Origin: Symsagittifera roscoffensis
Taxonomy: Eukaryota > Xenacoelomorpha > Acoela > Convolutidae
Direction of reading: 5' to 3'
NCBI RefSeq assembly: GCF_963678635.1
Contig: NC_087068.1
Location: 54,150,213-54,214,212, forward strand
Length of the DNA stretch: 64,000 nucleotides
The notes beneath the pieces are model-generated. The model was not told the DNA's origin. It worked only from the letters and a program-made list of their open reading frames with translations, and did no database searches. The position numbers were made by a program, and so were the translations under genes. Shown in pieces: positions 46,570 through 57,989 of the stretch. Within the stretch, counting starts at the first letter, position 1, and each line of letters opens with the position of its first letter.

Positions 46570-48056
46570 CTAAACACATAAAAACTGGGAGCATATCTAC
46601 GAAATACTTCCGAGCATTTAGCGTATAGCTCGACAAACTCTCTAATAACCGATCAGCCGAAACGATTGTTTCTTTTTTGCCAAACTAGTTTTTTTTTCAC
46701 CAAACGACTATCAGCTCTTTTTGGATTAGATTAATACTCGGGTTATCTTGATTATGAACCGATTGAAATTAAAGTTTGATTTTTTGACTGGGTTTTTTTT
46801 TCGAGCCTACGCCTCCATTATGGTGCACATATTCTAAATGTTCTCGAACCAGAGGATTGCGATACGCTACGCAGTAAATATTCAGTTTGCAAATAAGTAC
46901 AGATCCTGTCCGGGCTCGAACTAGACCTCTGTCGTGGCAAACATGAGCATTGCATCTCGGCCACATTAATATTTTGAATGTGTTTTAAGTGTACGGCAAA
47001 CTAAAAAAAATGATAAGTAATTCTGCTTCGCCGTAAATTTTTCATCGTAAAAAAATTGCCAAATCTATTGGCAAACGTAAATATTACTAGAAAAACTTTA
47101 ATCCTCGTAATAGCTTTACCAATTTTTGTTCCGACGGCATTTCAAGCCCTCAGAAAAACCTGTGAATTGTGTGAGTTTCATGGATCTGGTCATACATTAA
47201 CGACCGTAGAATATATTTCCAAAAATCTTTTTGAAAGAAGGTTAATTTGAAGAAACCGCGTGTTTTTTTTTTTCAACCAGTGTTTGTGAAGTTAAAATAA
47301 ATTTGGAAATTTAAATAATAGAAAGAACATTTTAGCCGAAAATCCAAAATTTTTGGAAGAAAAATTACTATAAACTAATTCAATTTAAAATAATTGCTCG
47401 TATGGCTAGTGGTTGAATAATTAATTCTGCCGGAGTTGTTAACAGGAAAAAAAATCTTGTTTTCGATTATAAAACACTTGCGATCTCAATTTCAATTGTC
47501 CTTCTATCGAGATAAATTCATACCTTAGGACAAGTGCGGAATCCTGCTCTTTAAAATCAGCCGGGAGTTTCAGACTATTCAACATTCGAAAGCCAGCCAG
47601 CCAGCCAGACACAAGATGCGAACTTCTGATTCTGAACTGAGAAGACTCTTCAACGTCCAGAGACTCCAGCGAAGGAAAGAAGTAAATGAGCGCCATTATC
47701 ACAGCATCATCAATTCCAAACCAGCCACTTAGTTTAAGGCTACTAACTAGGAAAAACTTGGAAATATCTTTCGGTATTGTGAATTGAGGCTTGAACAATG
47801 TGTTGCTGTTATCTATACAGTGTAAGGTAACGTCTTTGAGATAAGGAAGATAATTGAACAAGCCGAGAATCGAACGCATGAACATAGCTTCATCATCCGG
47901 GTCCAGATCACGAAATACCAGGGTGCATTTTGTGCACAGCTTACGCGTGAGATCATAAAGGCGAAAACATGTGAGAGAAAGCGAGTAGATGTCGTCGAAA
48001 TCGTGCAGGAGTGAAATGATGTCAACTAAGATATTGTCGGGGAAGGTTTGTAACAT
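45672..48056 (-). CDS. F-box protein with leucine-rich C-terminal part, 2 exons, 476 aa
   Basis: Exon 1 (48056-47524) and exon 2 (46569-45672) join with AG|G to restore an Arg codon, giving 1431 nt. Residues 2-40 fit the F-box consensus: FPDNILVDIISLL, then DDIYSLSLTCFRLYDLTRKL. This motif binds Skp1 in SCF ubiquitin ligases. The rest has loosely spaced leucine-rich segments such as FLVSSLKLSGWFG, FFPSLESLDVEE, FRMLNSLKLP, SLQSLHLKLH and CPNIRYLDTSETDLI, as in FBXL proteins, where they choose the substrate. A lysine-rich tail (KLPKMKLKAKFCKGKI) follows. No orthologue could be named. It may be one of the fast-evolving F-box families common in invertebrates. The gene points toward the ALDH gene, 3.8 kb away. 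Confidence 0.8.
46905..46968 (-). repeat. tRNA-derived SINE head in the F-box intron
   Basis: On the - strand, TGTGGCCGAGATGCAATGC is an A-box region of Ser/Leu tRNA style and AGTTCGAGCCCGGAC is a B box. It lies in the 954-base intron in the same direction as the gene. Confidence 0.5.
47524..48056 (-). CDS. F-box gene exon 1 (F-box domain)
   Basis: Starts at the ATG at 48056, four bases after a TTCTTTCAG acceptor. Ends at CTAAG|GTATGA, phase 2. Reading through the donor would add about 28 codons before a stop, so an unspliced 205-residue form is possible but loses the C-terminal repeats. Confidence 0.8.
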
Positions 48057-48060
48057 TGCC

Positions 48061-48075
48061 CTGAAAGAACAGAAG
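48061..48075 (-). promoter_or_regulatory. 3' splice acceptor four bases before the F-box ATG
   Basis: On the - strand TTCTTCTGTTCTTTCAG|GGCAATG has a clean pyrimidine tract. It implies a 5'UTR intron or trans-spliced leader. A trans-spliced leader would leave a four-base 5'UTR beyond the leader. Confidence 0.65.
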
Positions 48076-48985
48076 AACCCTATGGTGCAAAATTAAGTCA
48101 CAAGAAATCGCATCGCGTTTAAGTTCGGCAAGCTAAAAGATCTAAGAACAGCTAAGGTAGGACCCGGTTCAATTCCCGATTGTTATGAAAAAATTTTAGA
48201 CCAGAAATCTTTTTTAAAATCTTTTAATCGACGAATTTAAATAAATCATCGGCACATTTAAAACAATACACCATGAAATGGTTTTTCATTACAAAAAAAA
48301 CCGAGGCAAAGCTGAGCTTCGGACCTCTTGCAACAAAGCGGAAAATTCCTGCGCAAATACTCATGCCAAAAAAAAACGTTTAAAATTCAAAACTTACGAA
48401 AAATATTTCAAAAATTCAAAAAACGTAATAAAACCATCATAAAAAGCAAATTTCAGATGAAGGAATCCAGGATGCAGGAGATGAGTCCTGTGAACAATTA
48501 TTAAAGGGTAGTACCCGATTGCAATACCCTTGCTGATCGCAAGGGTAATTATGCTCAGGAACATTTCAAATCAAGCATGTTAACTGAAATTGATGCAGAA
48601 ATTTTAGTTGCTTGTAGGCTATCGAAATCATTTTTAGATAAGGTTTTTTTTTATTTTAGGTACTCGAGTTAAAAAATTCTTCCAAAACAACAGTTTTGAT
48701 GACTAAAAAATTCTTCAAAACCTAGAAAAACTCCCCAATTTTTCTTGTAAAGCTTAAAAATATATAGATATTCTCGCTTATAAGATTCATATATTCTCCG
48801 CAAACTTAATATTAGGCTTCAGAAATGAAGCTTAGTTGAAATTGAACAGCTATAAATTTGTGATGCAATTATTATTTAGCTGCAAAAATTCAGCGGAATT
48901 ATAAATACAAAACTTTCGAATGCTTTTTAGACATATTCCGCAACACCAAAGGTTCCCATCAAAACAGCATCTATGAATTAAAAAT
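48076..48985. other. Upstream flank of the F-box gene, SINE relics
   Basis: A B-box-like CCCGGTTCAATTCCCG is at 48163-48178. A second SINE-like head with hairpin ACCCTTGC/GCAAGGGT (48526-48546) follows a GTACCCGATTGCAA block and matches 53126-53160. The dispersed CTGAGCTTCGGACC motif is at about 48311-48324. No upstream exon could be identified. Confidence 0.45.
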
Positions 48986-49169
48986 GAACCAACCAGAGGT
49001 GTAAAAATATCGATATAGATTATATTGCGACCTTAAAATAGATAATCGATTATTCTTACCAGTCGCAATAGATTATTGCAATAATCTTTCGAATATTGTT
49101 GAGAAAAATAGATTATTGTTTACAAAGAAGCTGAACTTTATTGTTTAAATTACAAGCATATCGCAAACA

Positions 49170-49638
49170 AATTAAACAACTTCATTTTCAGCAAAAATGT
49201 CCCAAAATCAATTGTTGACACGGAAGAATAACTGTGATTCGACGTTCACATGATCAATCCTTCTGCGCTAATCGTCGAATGTACCACGTTTCGCCCCACA
49301 CACATTTCGCCCCTCTTAAATCTAGTGGCACATTTCGCCCCTCGCACATTTCGTCCTCGCACGTTTCGCCCCTAACTTATTACAGTTATTTAACGCCGCT
49401 TTCTTAATGTACATTTTAGGGGCGAAACGTGCCAGTAATTTATGGGGGGCGAAATGTGTGTGGGGCGAAATGTGCCACTAGATTTAAGAGGGGCGAAATG
49501 TGTGAATACCATAATCGTCGAATACCATCTTCACCTGGCTGTATAGGCGTTCACACGTATTTGACGTAGCTGGTATCGCATTCCATATGATTAGCTCTGA
49601 TTGGTTGAAAAAGATTACATACCTCAGCAATACAGCGA
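49170..49638 (-). pseudogene. hAT transposase C-terminal remnant, interrupted
   Basis: Upstream of the insertion the - strand reads IIWNAIPATSNTCERLYSQ and KMVFDD, matching the hATC 'IPATSxxxERxFS' signature. Past the 49281-49511 insertion the same frame continues with RRRIDHVNVESQLFFRVNN, the usual 'RRxRLxxxxVexllfLrxN' end of the domain. One stop codon stands at the junction. The catalytic part was not found; a second foldback replaces sequence beyond 49639. Non-functional. Confidence 0.7.
49281..49511. mobile_element. Foldback MITE with 43-bp perfect arms, inserted in hAT gene
   Basis: Arms at 49299-49341 and 49462-49504 are perfect inverted copies built of CACATTTCGCCCC modules. More such modules (CACGTTTCGCCCC) lie inward. 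TAATCGTCGAAT flanks it at 49269-49280 and 49512-49523. That direct repeat and the restored transposase frame across it show it jumped into the hAT coding region. Confidence 0.8.
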
Positions 49639-50148
49639 AGTGAAGAGAACAAAAGTTGTTTAGAATTTCACCAGAATTCATATGGTGCATTTTTTGCTCC
49701 GAAAATCGCAACCAAAATTTTACCCCAAAAATGGGTCATTTTGGCTTTTTTCAATTAATCAAGAATTACGCGGAAACTACTTTGTTAATTGATAAGAAAA
49801 TTTTATCACAGGAAGCCTCTTACGCAGCTCAATAAAGTTTAATAAGGGTTAAATCTCCAAAAACCAGTATAAGAGAAAAAATTTTCACTTGATAGTCAAT
49901 AAATTTTAAACAATTTGCCCAAACTTTTGGAGATTTAACCCTTCTTAAACTTTGTTGAGCTGCGTAAGAGGCTTCCTGTGATATAATTTTCTTGTCAATT
50001 AACAAATTAGTTTTTGCGTAATTCTTGATTAATTGAAAAAAGCCAAAATAACCCATTTTTGGGGTAAAATTTTTGTTGAGAATTTCGAAGAAAAAATGGC
50101 ACCATATTAATTCTGGTGAAATTCTAAGCAACTTTTGTTCTCTTCACT
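49639..50148. mobile_element. Foldback element with about 225-bp arms
   Basis: AGTGAAGAGAACAAAAGTTG begins both arms (49639 and, on the other strand, 50148). Arms mirror each other over about 225 bp with few mismatches and are separated by about 55 bp. It lies within the hAT element. No TSD resolved. Confidence 0.8.
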
Positions 50149-50335
50149 TTTTGTCTAATCTTAACCCAATTTGAGAAAAACGCGTTTTAATTTTCAAGTT
50201 TTGTTCGATTTGTCCGGATAATTTAAATCAGCACTGTAGTTTATTGTATTGTGCAGCGTTATTCAATAGATTATCGATATATTTTTTGCGATAATCTAGG
50301 TTAACAATAATCTTTTTTAAACTCCAGAAGCCAAC

Positions 50336-53110
50336 AGATCTGCAATCTGTATATTTAAGCAAATTAGTTGATGGACACTGGAAAAGATGGTTTAGAGGCA
50401 AAATACAACTACCTACAATTATGCTTTAGTGGGCATATAACTGCTCTATTGTAAATAGAAAGCTCTAAGTGGTAAAGTATGCTCTTGTTAGTTAACTATA
50501 TTGTGCATACTTTACCGTGCTTTACTTAGCTGGACCAGCAAATTAGGCGATACTTAAAAAAACGTAATTTATTTAGACGATAACTTTTTTTTTACAAAAC
50601 TGACGTTTTTCTGCTTATGATGAACTAATACAAAAAATTTAACTTAGAAATTTTTCATATAAATGGACTATCAACTATTAAGTTGAACGCGATACAACAA
50701 GTTTAAGTTTAAAATGGCATGAGCTCAAGGAGTATCAAAGGGGATTCCAAACGATAAAAAAAAGGAAAAGGATTAAAATTGAAAAGAGAAACAATGTTAA
50801 GTGGAAAAAACTTTCGCAAAAATTACGTTTTTCATGTTAAAACTTTTTAAATATTTTTTAAAGAGAGTCCAGGTGGGCTTGACTTTAAGCGTTCATAAAC
50901 TTATTATCAGCGTCTTATCAATCTTAGTAATAGAAACAAAAGGTTAAGAAAATAAAATATTAAAGACAACAAAATGCAAGCCGACGAAATTAAAGACGCC
51001 ACACAATACGCTGAAATACAATCAAAAAATTTCGGCAAAAAAATCTCATCGGAGAAAACTGCATGTACCTCTTACATAGTATCCATAAGTGCTGTTTATA
51101 GTGTGTGCAAAGTGGCATAAACAATTCGTAAGCAAAACCACTACAGCTTACGTCAACATCCATGAAGCCGAAAAATAATCAGCAAAAAAAAGAATATCGA
51201 GTATCTATAATTTTACAAACAATCTCAAGAACTCCAGATGTATCATTCACCTGTAATTAGTAGCATAGGATCAATGAAATAGCATAAGATTTGTTTAACA
51301 AAATTCAACTGATTTTGTCGAACAGCTTCTAATCCGAATAAAAAGCCTAAATTCTAATTGGATAGCGCTAGCTCAACCTCAAGCGTACTAACACATTGAA
51401 AAACTAGTCGATATTCATAGATTTGAGTGACATACGTCATAGACAAAAAAGTCTACACGCATGAGCAGCAAACAATTAATTTTCAAAACCAATTCCCAAC
51501 CAGAGACTGATCAAATACTTAAGTCGTTATACAAGCATTCGCAATAGATAACTAGCAAAAATCGGCTACGGAAACTTTCAGAAAAGCACTTTAATTGCGA
51601 TGAAAAAACTTCCAAAAAATGGCAAACACTGAGCGACGCCCACAATTTTCCTCGTACAGAATGTACTTGCAGCGGAACAAACATTCGCTACTTTCCAATA
51701 CCGCGTTTAAAATTCTTGCTTTTTAGAGTTCTTGCTTTTATTTAAATGTTGCAAGCTGTATACTTTTCTTGCTGTGAATTGTAGCGGTACCACTTCTTGT
51801 TGGGAACCCCTCAAGCGCAAAGGACCCAATTCTCGAAAAGTTTGACAGCCAATCAGAATTCATTGTACAATAATTCGAAGAAAATAAGCAATATAATCAG
51901 TCAGTTTTGTCCCGCTGTAGAGGCACTGATTAAATGAGATGTTTTTGCGCATGAAAAACTGACAATTTAACGGGCAATGATTGAACGAGAATTTTTGCGC
52001 GTTCGGTCCAGAGAGCATGAAAATAGCCCCCCTTTTGTTGGCAATTTGAATGACTCACCTGCCATCATTTCTCGTGTAGTAACGCCTACGCATTTGCAAT
52101 CTCGATCTAATCGAACAAGTCGAGTAGTCCATTCCTTTTTAAAATATTTTGTAGCTTCCGTTTATTTCCCAAGCTCGAAACTTATCTAACTCGTCCGAAC
52201 AATTCAATTATTTTGATAAATAAATTATTGTCAGATCAACAAAACGTTTTGCGTCAGAGACAGTTAAATTAAGATCACCTGCAAAACCAAATATCTTAGA
52301 TATTTATTAAACAATTGATCAACCTAAAATACATTCCTTTCTGCAACCAGAAAAATAACGTACGTCATCATGAATCAAAGTTCAAATAATCTCTGACGTA
52401 GCTAAGACCAAAAATTGCCTTTTATGCACCCGCAAATCTGTTTTTGTTCAGCCAATGAGCGGACGTGGCTGGAATTAAATATCGAAGGGTGGCTTTTTTC
52501 CCGACTAATTTTTACTACCCTAAGGAAAGCGCGTAAGAAGGTCAAGTCTGCTATCAAATCAAGCCCGATTAGCCGTGATTCGGATTCCGTAACATTCAAA
52601 AACGTCTCTCGTGTGTCGAGAACATCTGATGTTCATATTTTTTCAATTCTTGCTCAAATTTAGCCAAGAGATGCTGAAAATAGCTGTTATACACAGAGCA
52701 TCTATGCGGTCATTTATATGATATAAACACAAAATATATATGTCGGCTTTGTGGCCTTATAACATTTTTTCATATTAAAACTCAAAACAGTTTTGTACCT
52801 CCTCCGCTTGGAAACATACAAACAAGAAATTTTAGCTCATCAAACGACGCAATAAGACGCCACAAAGCTGATATAGTTTAAGCCAAAACCTTAAAAACAA
52901 AAAACTAGACCGAATAAACAAAAAAAAATTAAAACAAAAGAAAAACAGAAGTTACACTTAAATCGGAGTTAGTAATTTTACAACCACCATTAAAAAAAAA
53001 ACAAATTTCGAATGGAACGGGCGTTTAAACTGCAGTCATATTAAAGAAAGTAAAGTAAGGATTTATAAATGCCCAGCAAGATCAGCCATCCTGAGAACAA
53101 AGTTACTTAC
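50336..53110. other. AT-rich intergenic DNA, weak coding-like patches
   Basis: Two S/R-rich, GC-richer open stretches (about 51977-52190, containing PPFVGNLNDSPAIISRVVTP, and about 52505-52660, containing KSSPISRDSDSVTFKNVSRV) stand out from the AT-rich background on the + strand. No convincing splice pairs or family were found, so no gene is called. Confidence 0.3.
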
Positions 53111-53165
53111 AGGAAAAAAGTCTTGTACCCGGTTGCAACACCCTTGCTTATTGCAAGGGTGAATA
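53110..53165 (+). repeat. SINE fragment with ACCCTTGC hairpin
   Basis: CTTGTACCCGGTTGCAACAC followed by ACCCTTGC (53140-53147) and GCAAGGGT (53153-53160). A related copy is at 48510-48546. Confidence 0.55.
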
Positions 53166-53959
53166 GAAATCTATTTTTATTTGTTTAAAACTTCTTTTTA
53201 CAATGAAAATGGGGTCAGAACAATCTGTCATCTATACACAGCAACTGGCTATCCTCGTTAAAATTTTTGGCCGCGCAACCAAGTAGCAGAGGAATTTTAT
53301 TCGTTGCAATCCAAAACTAGAAAAATTTTATAGAAAATTTTTTCCGAAAAATGTATCTATCGCTGAAACATTTATAAACCGCTCATAAGACGCCGTGAAA
53401 ATTTGAAAACTTTATGAATATTCATAAATTCTGTTTTCCCTTAGATCTTCATTCTTGTTCACGACCCTTATTGTTCCAACTATTCAGGTGTGGAGTTAAC
53501 CATATCTTTTCCACGCAAAATCAGGTAGCATAAATTAACTTCATGTAAGTCGCGTGATATTTCATATTAAAACCCTTCCCATCCCGATTCAGATCCGAAA
53601 AAATATACAATCTCAGGAGTAAAATTTTATTTGTGTCGGGAAAAACTGGTTAGTTTGAACGCTTCCGCTTTTCAGACCACACTTTTAGCAGAGGATTACA
53701 AATCTATTCCAATAGCCAATCCCTTCAAATTATTCTTTGGAAGATTTTAAACCTATTTAGGCTAATATTGTCGTATTATATTTTCTTGACGTTGTTCTGG
53801 GGAACTTTGTTCCATACAAAGCAATAAGTTTCGATGTTAAGCATTCGAATTTTGATTTTAAAAAACAACGTCCAAATTATGGTCACTCAATCAAGCTGAA
53901 CTGCTTGCTAAAGGCACCTCACAAGGAACCCGAATTCAGTCAAAAACACAAAGAAACAC
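53166..53959. other. AT-rich intergenic DNA, nothing recognised
   Basis: No gene, repeat or RNA signal recognised. Confidence 0.5.
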
Positions 53960-54024
53960 CGTGCGTGGGATCGAACCCCCTTACTCTGACCTTTATACAT
54001 AGCCTTACTTGACCAAATAGCCCC
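53960..54024 (-). repeat. tRNA-derived SINE head
   Basis: On the - strand GGGGCTATTTGGTCAAGTAA gives an A-box region and GGGGTTCGATCCCACGC a full B box. The anticodon arm is weak. A decayed tRNA gene is the alternative. Confidence 0.5.
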
Positions 54025-54194
54025 AATTGTACAAACTCCGAAACTTTTACGATTTCAGGAGATAAACGCGCACACTGATTACAAAAAATTGTATGAAAAA
54101 AGTCCTCTACAATTCTTAGGGAACAATTTCCGAGAAAATCAGTCAGACAATCTGCTGATTTCTTTCTAGATGCTGCCTGATTCTTCAATAATAA

Positions 54195-54245
54195 AAACAA
54201 CCAATTAAAAAACATTGCCAACAGACAATTCGGAAAGAGTCGATG
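54195..54245 (+). repeat. Fragment of repeat family N
   Basis: 'aaaacattgccaacagacaa', then AGAGTCGATGAACGCAA, matches the starts of the copies at 57995 and 62228. It abuts a family R copy. Confidence 0.6.
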
Positions 54246-54249
54246 AACG

Positions 54250-54600
54250 CAAATTTTGACAATACTTTCTGAATGATATCAAAAAAATTCCGTCAAATAT
54301 GGCTTGTAATAATCATTCAGAAGGTATTGCTGTCCTGAGCTTAAATATGAAAACTTCGTGATATGATTCGCGCTATTAACGCGTAAGCGGAGATTTAATC
54401 CGTCTTAGAAGGAGCGAAATCTCTCTTTTTGTACTTTTATATGGGCGTGTGAGGGTAGATTTTCTCAAATTATTTTTTTTACTTTAAATTTTTCATGCTA
54501 TTACTGGTCCATAGACCTTAAAAGGCAGTCCGAACATTCAGGGCTTTGCCCTGATACGAGCAGTCTTGTTTCAGATAACAAAAAGAATATAGACTTGTTT
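54250..54600 (+). repeat. Repeat family R, copy
   Basis: Contains the 'tttctgaatgatatc...atcattcagaagg' hairpin, GCGCTATTAACGCGTAAGCGG, 'taatccgtcttagaaggagc' and 'attactggtccatagacc', in the same order as 56086-56430. Confidence 0.7.
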
Positions 54601-54700
54601 CAAATCACAAAACAAAACTTGAGACGTGTTAATCTGAAACAAAATTCAACTTTAACTAAATTTCTTTTGCGTTTTAAAGAAATAGAAGATTTTTTTCAAG

Positions 54701-54910
54701 CAGACGCAGATCTAGGACTTTCTCGAGGGTGGAATTTCAAAAAAAAATTTGATCAAGATTTTTCTCAGCTCTCACAAATCCGTTTAATGACCTTATTTCG
54801 ACCAAATCTTCTTCAACGCAGGCAACTTGTTTAAAAAAAACAGCCAAAAAAGGCGTTTATAGGCGTTTTATGGAAAATTTTGATTAAAAAGCGCGTTTTT
54901 TGGGCGCTGG
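54701..54910 (-). mobile_element. MITE family B fragment
   Basis: CAGACGCAGATCTAGGACTT and 'ctcgagggtggaatttc' match, in reverse, the right end of the intron 4 copy (CAGGGGCGGATCTAGGATTT). 'aggcgttta' and 'aaaaagcgcgtttttt' match its interior. The open frame over it (54595-54834) is MITE sequence read through, not a gene. Confidence 0.6.
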
Positions 54911-56019
54911 GAAATATTGAAATTAAAATTCAACTTCGAAACTAGAAATCGATAACGGTTTTTTGCTTTTCGCCGGTAAAATATTAGCTTTGACGAGGCG
55001 CAAAAATTCTACAATTGATTTTTTTTTACAAAAGTAACCTGAAAACTAAGAAAAATGTAATTAGTCAAAAGTTTTGAGCACGAGATTGAAATATTTTGCA
55101 CCAGCGAAAAGCTATCCATGCTCACCTGAAGCTCTTTTACCAAAAAAAGATTCGTTAATTCCAGTCAATGTGCAACCGCAGTTTTCTTTTGAACGCTCAT
55201 ACTTTGCTGAATGTAATTCGCGGAGCTCGAAAACTACCGGGTTGGGGGTCGAACTCTTAGTGAACAAAAACACGTTTTTTTCGCGGATTTTCAAAAGTAA
55301 CAGGGTGGTCCCGCAACTTTGAATCAATTCTGATGAATATTATGACTAAATCGAGCAAAACTACAATTTTTTTACGTTGAAAGGACAGTTTAAGGTTTTG
55401 CAGCTCTCAAAATTTGCTGTAAAAAAACGTTATAACTTTTCTGGCATAACAAATCCAGTGGGTTCATTCAGACCCCATCCCCCCGAAAAAAATTAAAGGG
55501 GATCAAAATTCCAGGGAGATGGGGTTTATGAAGAGTCAATTTTTGTTGCGGGGTGTCTCGACAGTTAACAATTCTACATTCTAGGTTCTTATAAACCATA
55601 ACAACTTTTCGATTAATTTAATATTTTACAGAGTTCTCATTAGGCATCTTCAGCCACAATAAGCAATATATTTTTTCTGAAATTAGTGCATTCAGAAGAC
55701 AAGATACAACTTACCTGAGCATGCGTAAAAATCAGAACAAATCACTCCAAGAAAAAACTAACTCATGATTTGAACAAAAGCATAGCACAACCCTGAATGC
55801 TTCCCCAATCTAAGTGTCGCACATTGAAAATTAGACATCTGAGGCTTTGATTATCATATTTTCTGACATAAAACATAAAGCCACCAGTGCTGCTGGTAAT
55901 TCAAATTAGTATATATAGCCCATTCTCTTCAAAACGCTGTGAAAGAAGCTCTGCTTTCTATATTATATGCGTCTACAGGCCCAATACCATTGCAACCGTC
56001 TTATATTGGAATACGTAGT
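54911..56019. other. AT-rich intergenic DNA, nothing recognised
   Basis: Two overlapping frames of 71-82 codons at 55074-55327 (opposite strands) have no recognised family. No other signal. Confidence 0.45.
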
Positions 56020-56500
56020 GAATTATTGTTCCGACTTTCGTAACGAAATATTTGTGCTCGGGGTGGTTTTTTTCAGACAAATTTTGACAACAATACCTTC
56101 TGAATGATATCAAAAAATTCCGTCAAATATGGCTTGTTATAATCATTCAGAAGGTATTGTTGTCCTGAGCTTAAATTTGAAAAGATATTCACCTGTGATC
56201 ATTTTTTGTAGAGTTATGGGGGTTTAAAGATTGCCATTTTGGGACAATTAACGCGTGATTTACTTCGAACTATTAACGCGTAAGCGGAAATATAATCCGT
56301 CTTAGAAGGAGCGAAATCTATCTTTTTGTACTTTATATGGGCGTGTGGGGGTTGATTGTCACAAAAAAAATTATTTTTTTTCTTCAAATTTTTTCATGCT
56401 ATTACTGCTCCATAGACCTTAAAAGGCAGTCGCAACATTCAGGGCTTTGCCCTGATACGAGCAGTCTTGTTTCAGACAACAAAAAGAATAGACTTGTCTC
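56020..56500 (+). repeat. Repeat family R, best-preserved copy
   Basis: Contains a perfect 23-bp inverted repeat (56086-56108 and 56142-56164) around a 33-base loop, the tRNA-like CTATTAACGCGTAAGCGG, 'taatccgtcttagaagga', and the terminal 'ctattactgctccatagacc'. The copy at 1-475 is this unit reversed. Confidence 0.75.
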
Positions 56501-56598
56501 AAATAACAAAAAAAAATTGAGACGTGTTAATCTGTAACAAATTTCAACTTTACCTAAATTTCTTTTGCGTTTTAAAGAAATAAAAGATTTCTTTGAAG

Positions 56599-56935
56599 CA
56601 GACGCAGATCTAGGATTTTCTCGAGGGGAGAACTTCAAAAAAAAATTGATCATGATTTTTCTCAGCTCTCACAAATCCATTTAATGACCTTATTGCGACC
56701 AAATCTTCAACGCAGGCAACTGGTTTAAAAAAAAACAGCAAAAAGGCGTTTATAGGCGTTTTTTGGAAAATTTTGATTAAAAAGCGCGTTTTTTTTTGGC
56801 GCGAGCTCCCCTTTAAAATTAGTATATATTGGAGCCAAAAGCTCCTTTAGAAAATTTTAAGAAAGGTCAGCCAGCCAAAAATTATCTCAAAATAGTACTA
56901 AGGGGGACAGTCCCCCCCCCCCCCCCCCAAAAAAA
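56599..56935 (-). mobile_element. MITE family B fragment with poly-C/poly-A end
   Basis: CAGACGCAGATCTAGGATTT, 'ctcgagggg', 'aaaaagcgcgttttttttt' and 'aaaattagtatatattggagc' match the intron 4 copy in reverse. It ends in a run of about 18 C and about 11 A (56910-56938). Confidence 0.6.
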
Positions 56936-56999
56936 AAAATCCACTTCTGCTTTCAAGAAACTAATATTTTCAAGAAAAAACCAGCGTTTTCAAGAACAT

Positions 57000-57950
57000 G
57001 ATTTTTTTGTTTGAATAGCCCAATTTGAGAAAACTGCATCAATAGGTTTGTTTTATTGTTCCGCTAGAAATACTTAACATCGCCAACAGACAGTTGAACA
57101 AGTGATGAGAGGAATGGACACTTGCGTTTATGTGTGTTATGTCACCACTTAAAGCCAGATGCCCATATTTGAAACGAATGAGAAGCTACAAACGTCTAGT
57201 ATAGGGTTTAATTTTCGCCCATTAAATACCCATAAAGAGCGCAAGGGTTCATTTTATCTTAAATGCATTGACTTAAAAGGGACCTTGAAAGGGAAAAAAC
57301 GAGATATGAGCTTATGATCTAATACACTCTCGATCACAAAGGAAGTAGATTATAGAAATCATAAGGCTGCTGTTTAAATAGGAAAACATTTTATTGATAA
57401 ACACTTTTCTCTTTGGTAACTAAAATTTAATCAGACCGAAAAAAAGAACTATCATCTTTATCATTATGATTTAACAAACTGCAAAATATCTTTAACTTTA
57501 TTAGAACAATGACTCGATTTCAACCCAGAAACCCATACTACCTAAATTGAAACTTTTCTTCTCATAACGCTGAGTGAAAACAAGCTAAGGATCAAATATT
57601 CTAATTTAAAAATAGGACCATGCTTTGTTAAATTTTGCACAAAGACTTACAAATCATATTTAATTCAGATTCGACTCGATTCATTGAGACTCAAAGCGTC
57701 AAAACCAAATTCAGTTTCTAAATCACATGTGACTGAATGAAAGAGGGAAAGAAAATAAGTAAATAGATTTACTGCACGAATACGAACGAAAGTTCCGACA
57801 ACCTACAGTGAAGTCAATAGGGTCAAATTATCGGTCGAAAAAGGTTAAAAGTGATACAAAATCAGGCTGACCGATTTAACCAGGTCAAGACCAATTTACT
57901 ATTGCATTAAATTAAAACTATTTACAAATTATTTCGAGGATAGTGATGGT
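57000..57950. other. AT-rich intergenic DNA, nothing recognised
   Basis: A short 'aacatcgccaacagacagtt' relic of family N is at about 57077-57096. No gene seen. Confidence 0.45.
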
Positions 57951-57989
57951 TCGTGTCTCCCTCATCAGCAAAGGAATAAAAAACATTGC

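Larger units (their letters stand above)
48994..50327 (-). mobile_element. Dead hAT transposon with two nested foldback insertions
   Basis: Left end CAGAGGTGTAAAAATATCGA is typical of hAT elements. The right end (other strand, CTGGAGTTTAAAAAAGATTA) is a decayed match. Flanking octamers GAACCAAC (48986-48993) and AAGCCAAC (50328-50335) agree at six of eight positions, as expected for an old TSD. Subterminal GATTATTGCAATAATC-like repeats lie inside both ends. The transposase remnant runs on the - strand and is cut by insertions at 49281-49511 and 49639-50148. Confidence 0.7.

Noticed and set aside
46572-46577. ATG upstream of F-box exon 2 as an independent gene start
   Set aside because: The ATG lies inside the polypyrimidine/AG acceptor; the phase with exon 1 fits a spliced gene exactly.
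54595-54834. 79-codon + strand frame
   Set aside because: Most of it is the right end of MITE family B read in reverse; the same sequence at 56520-56720 has stops.
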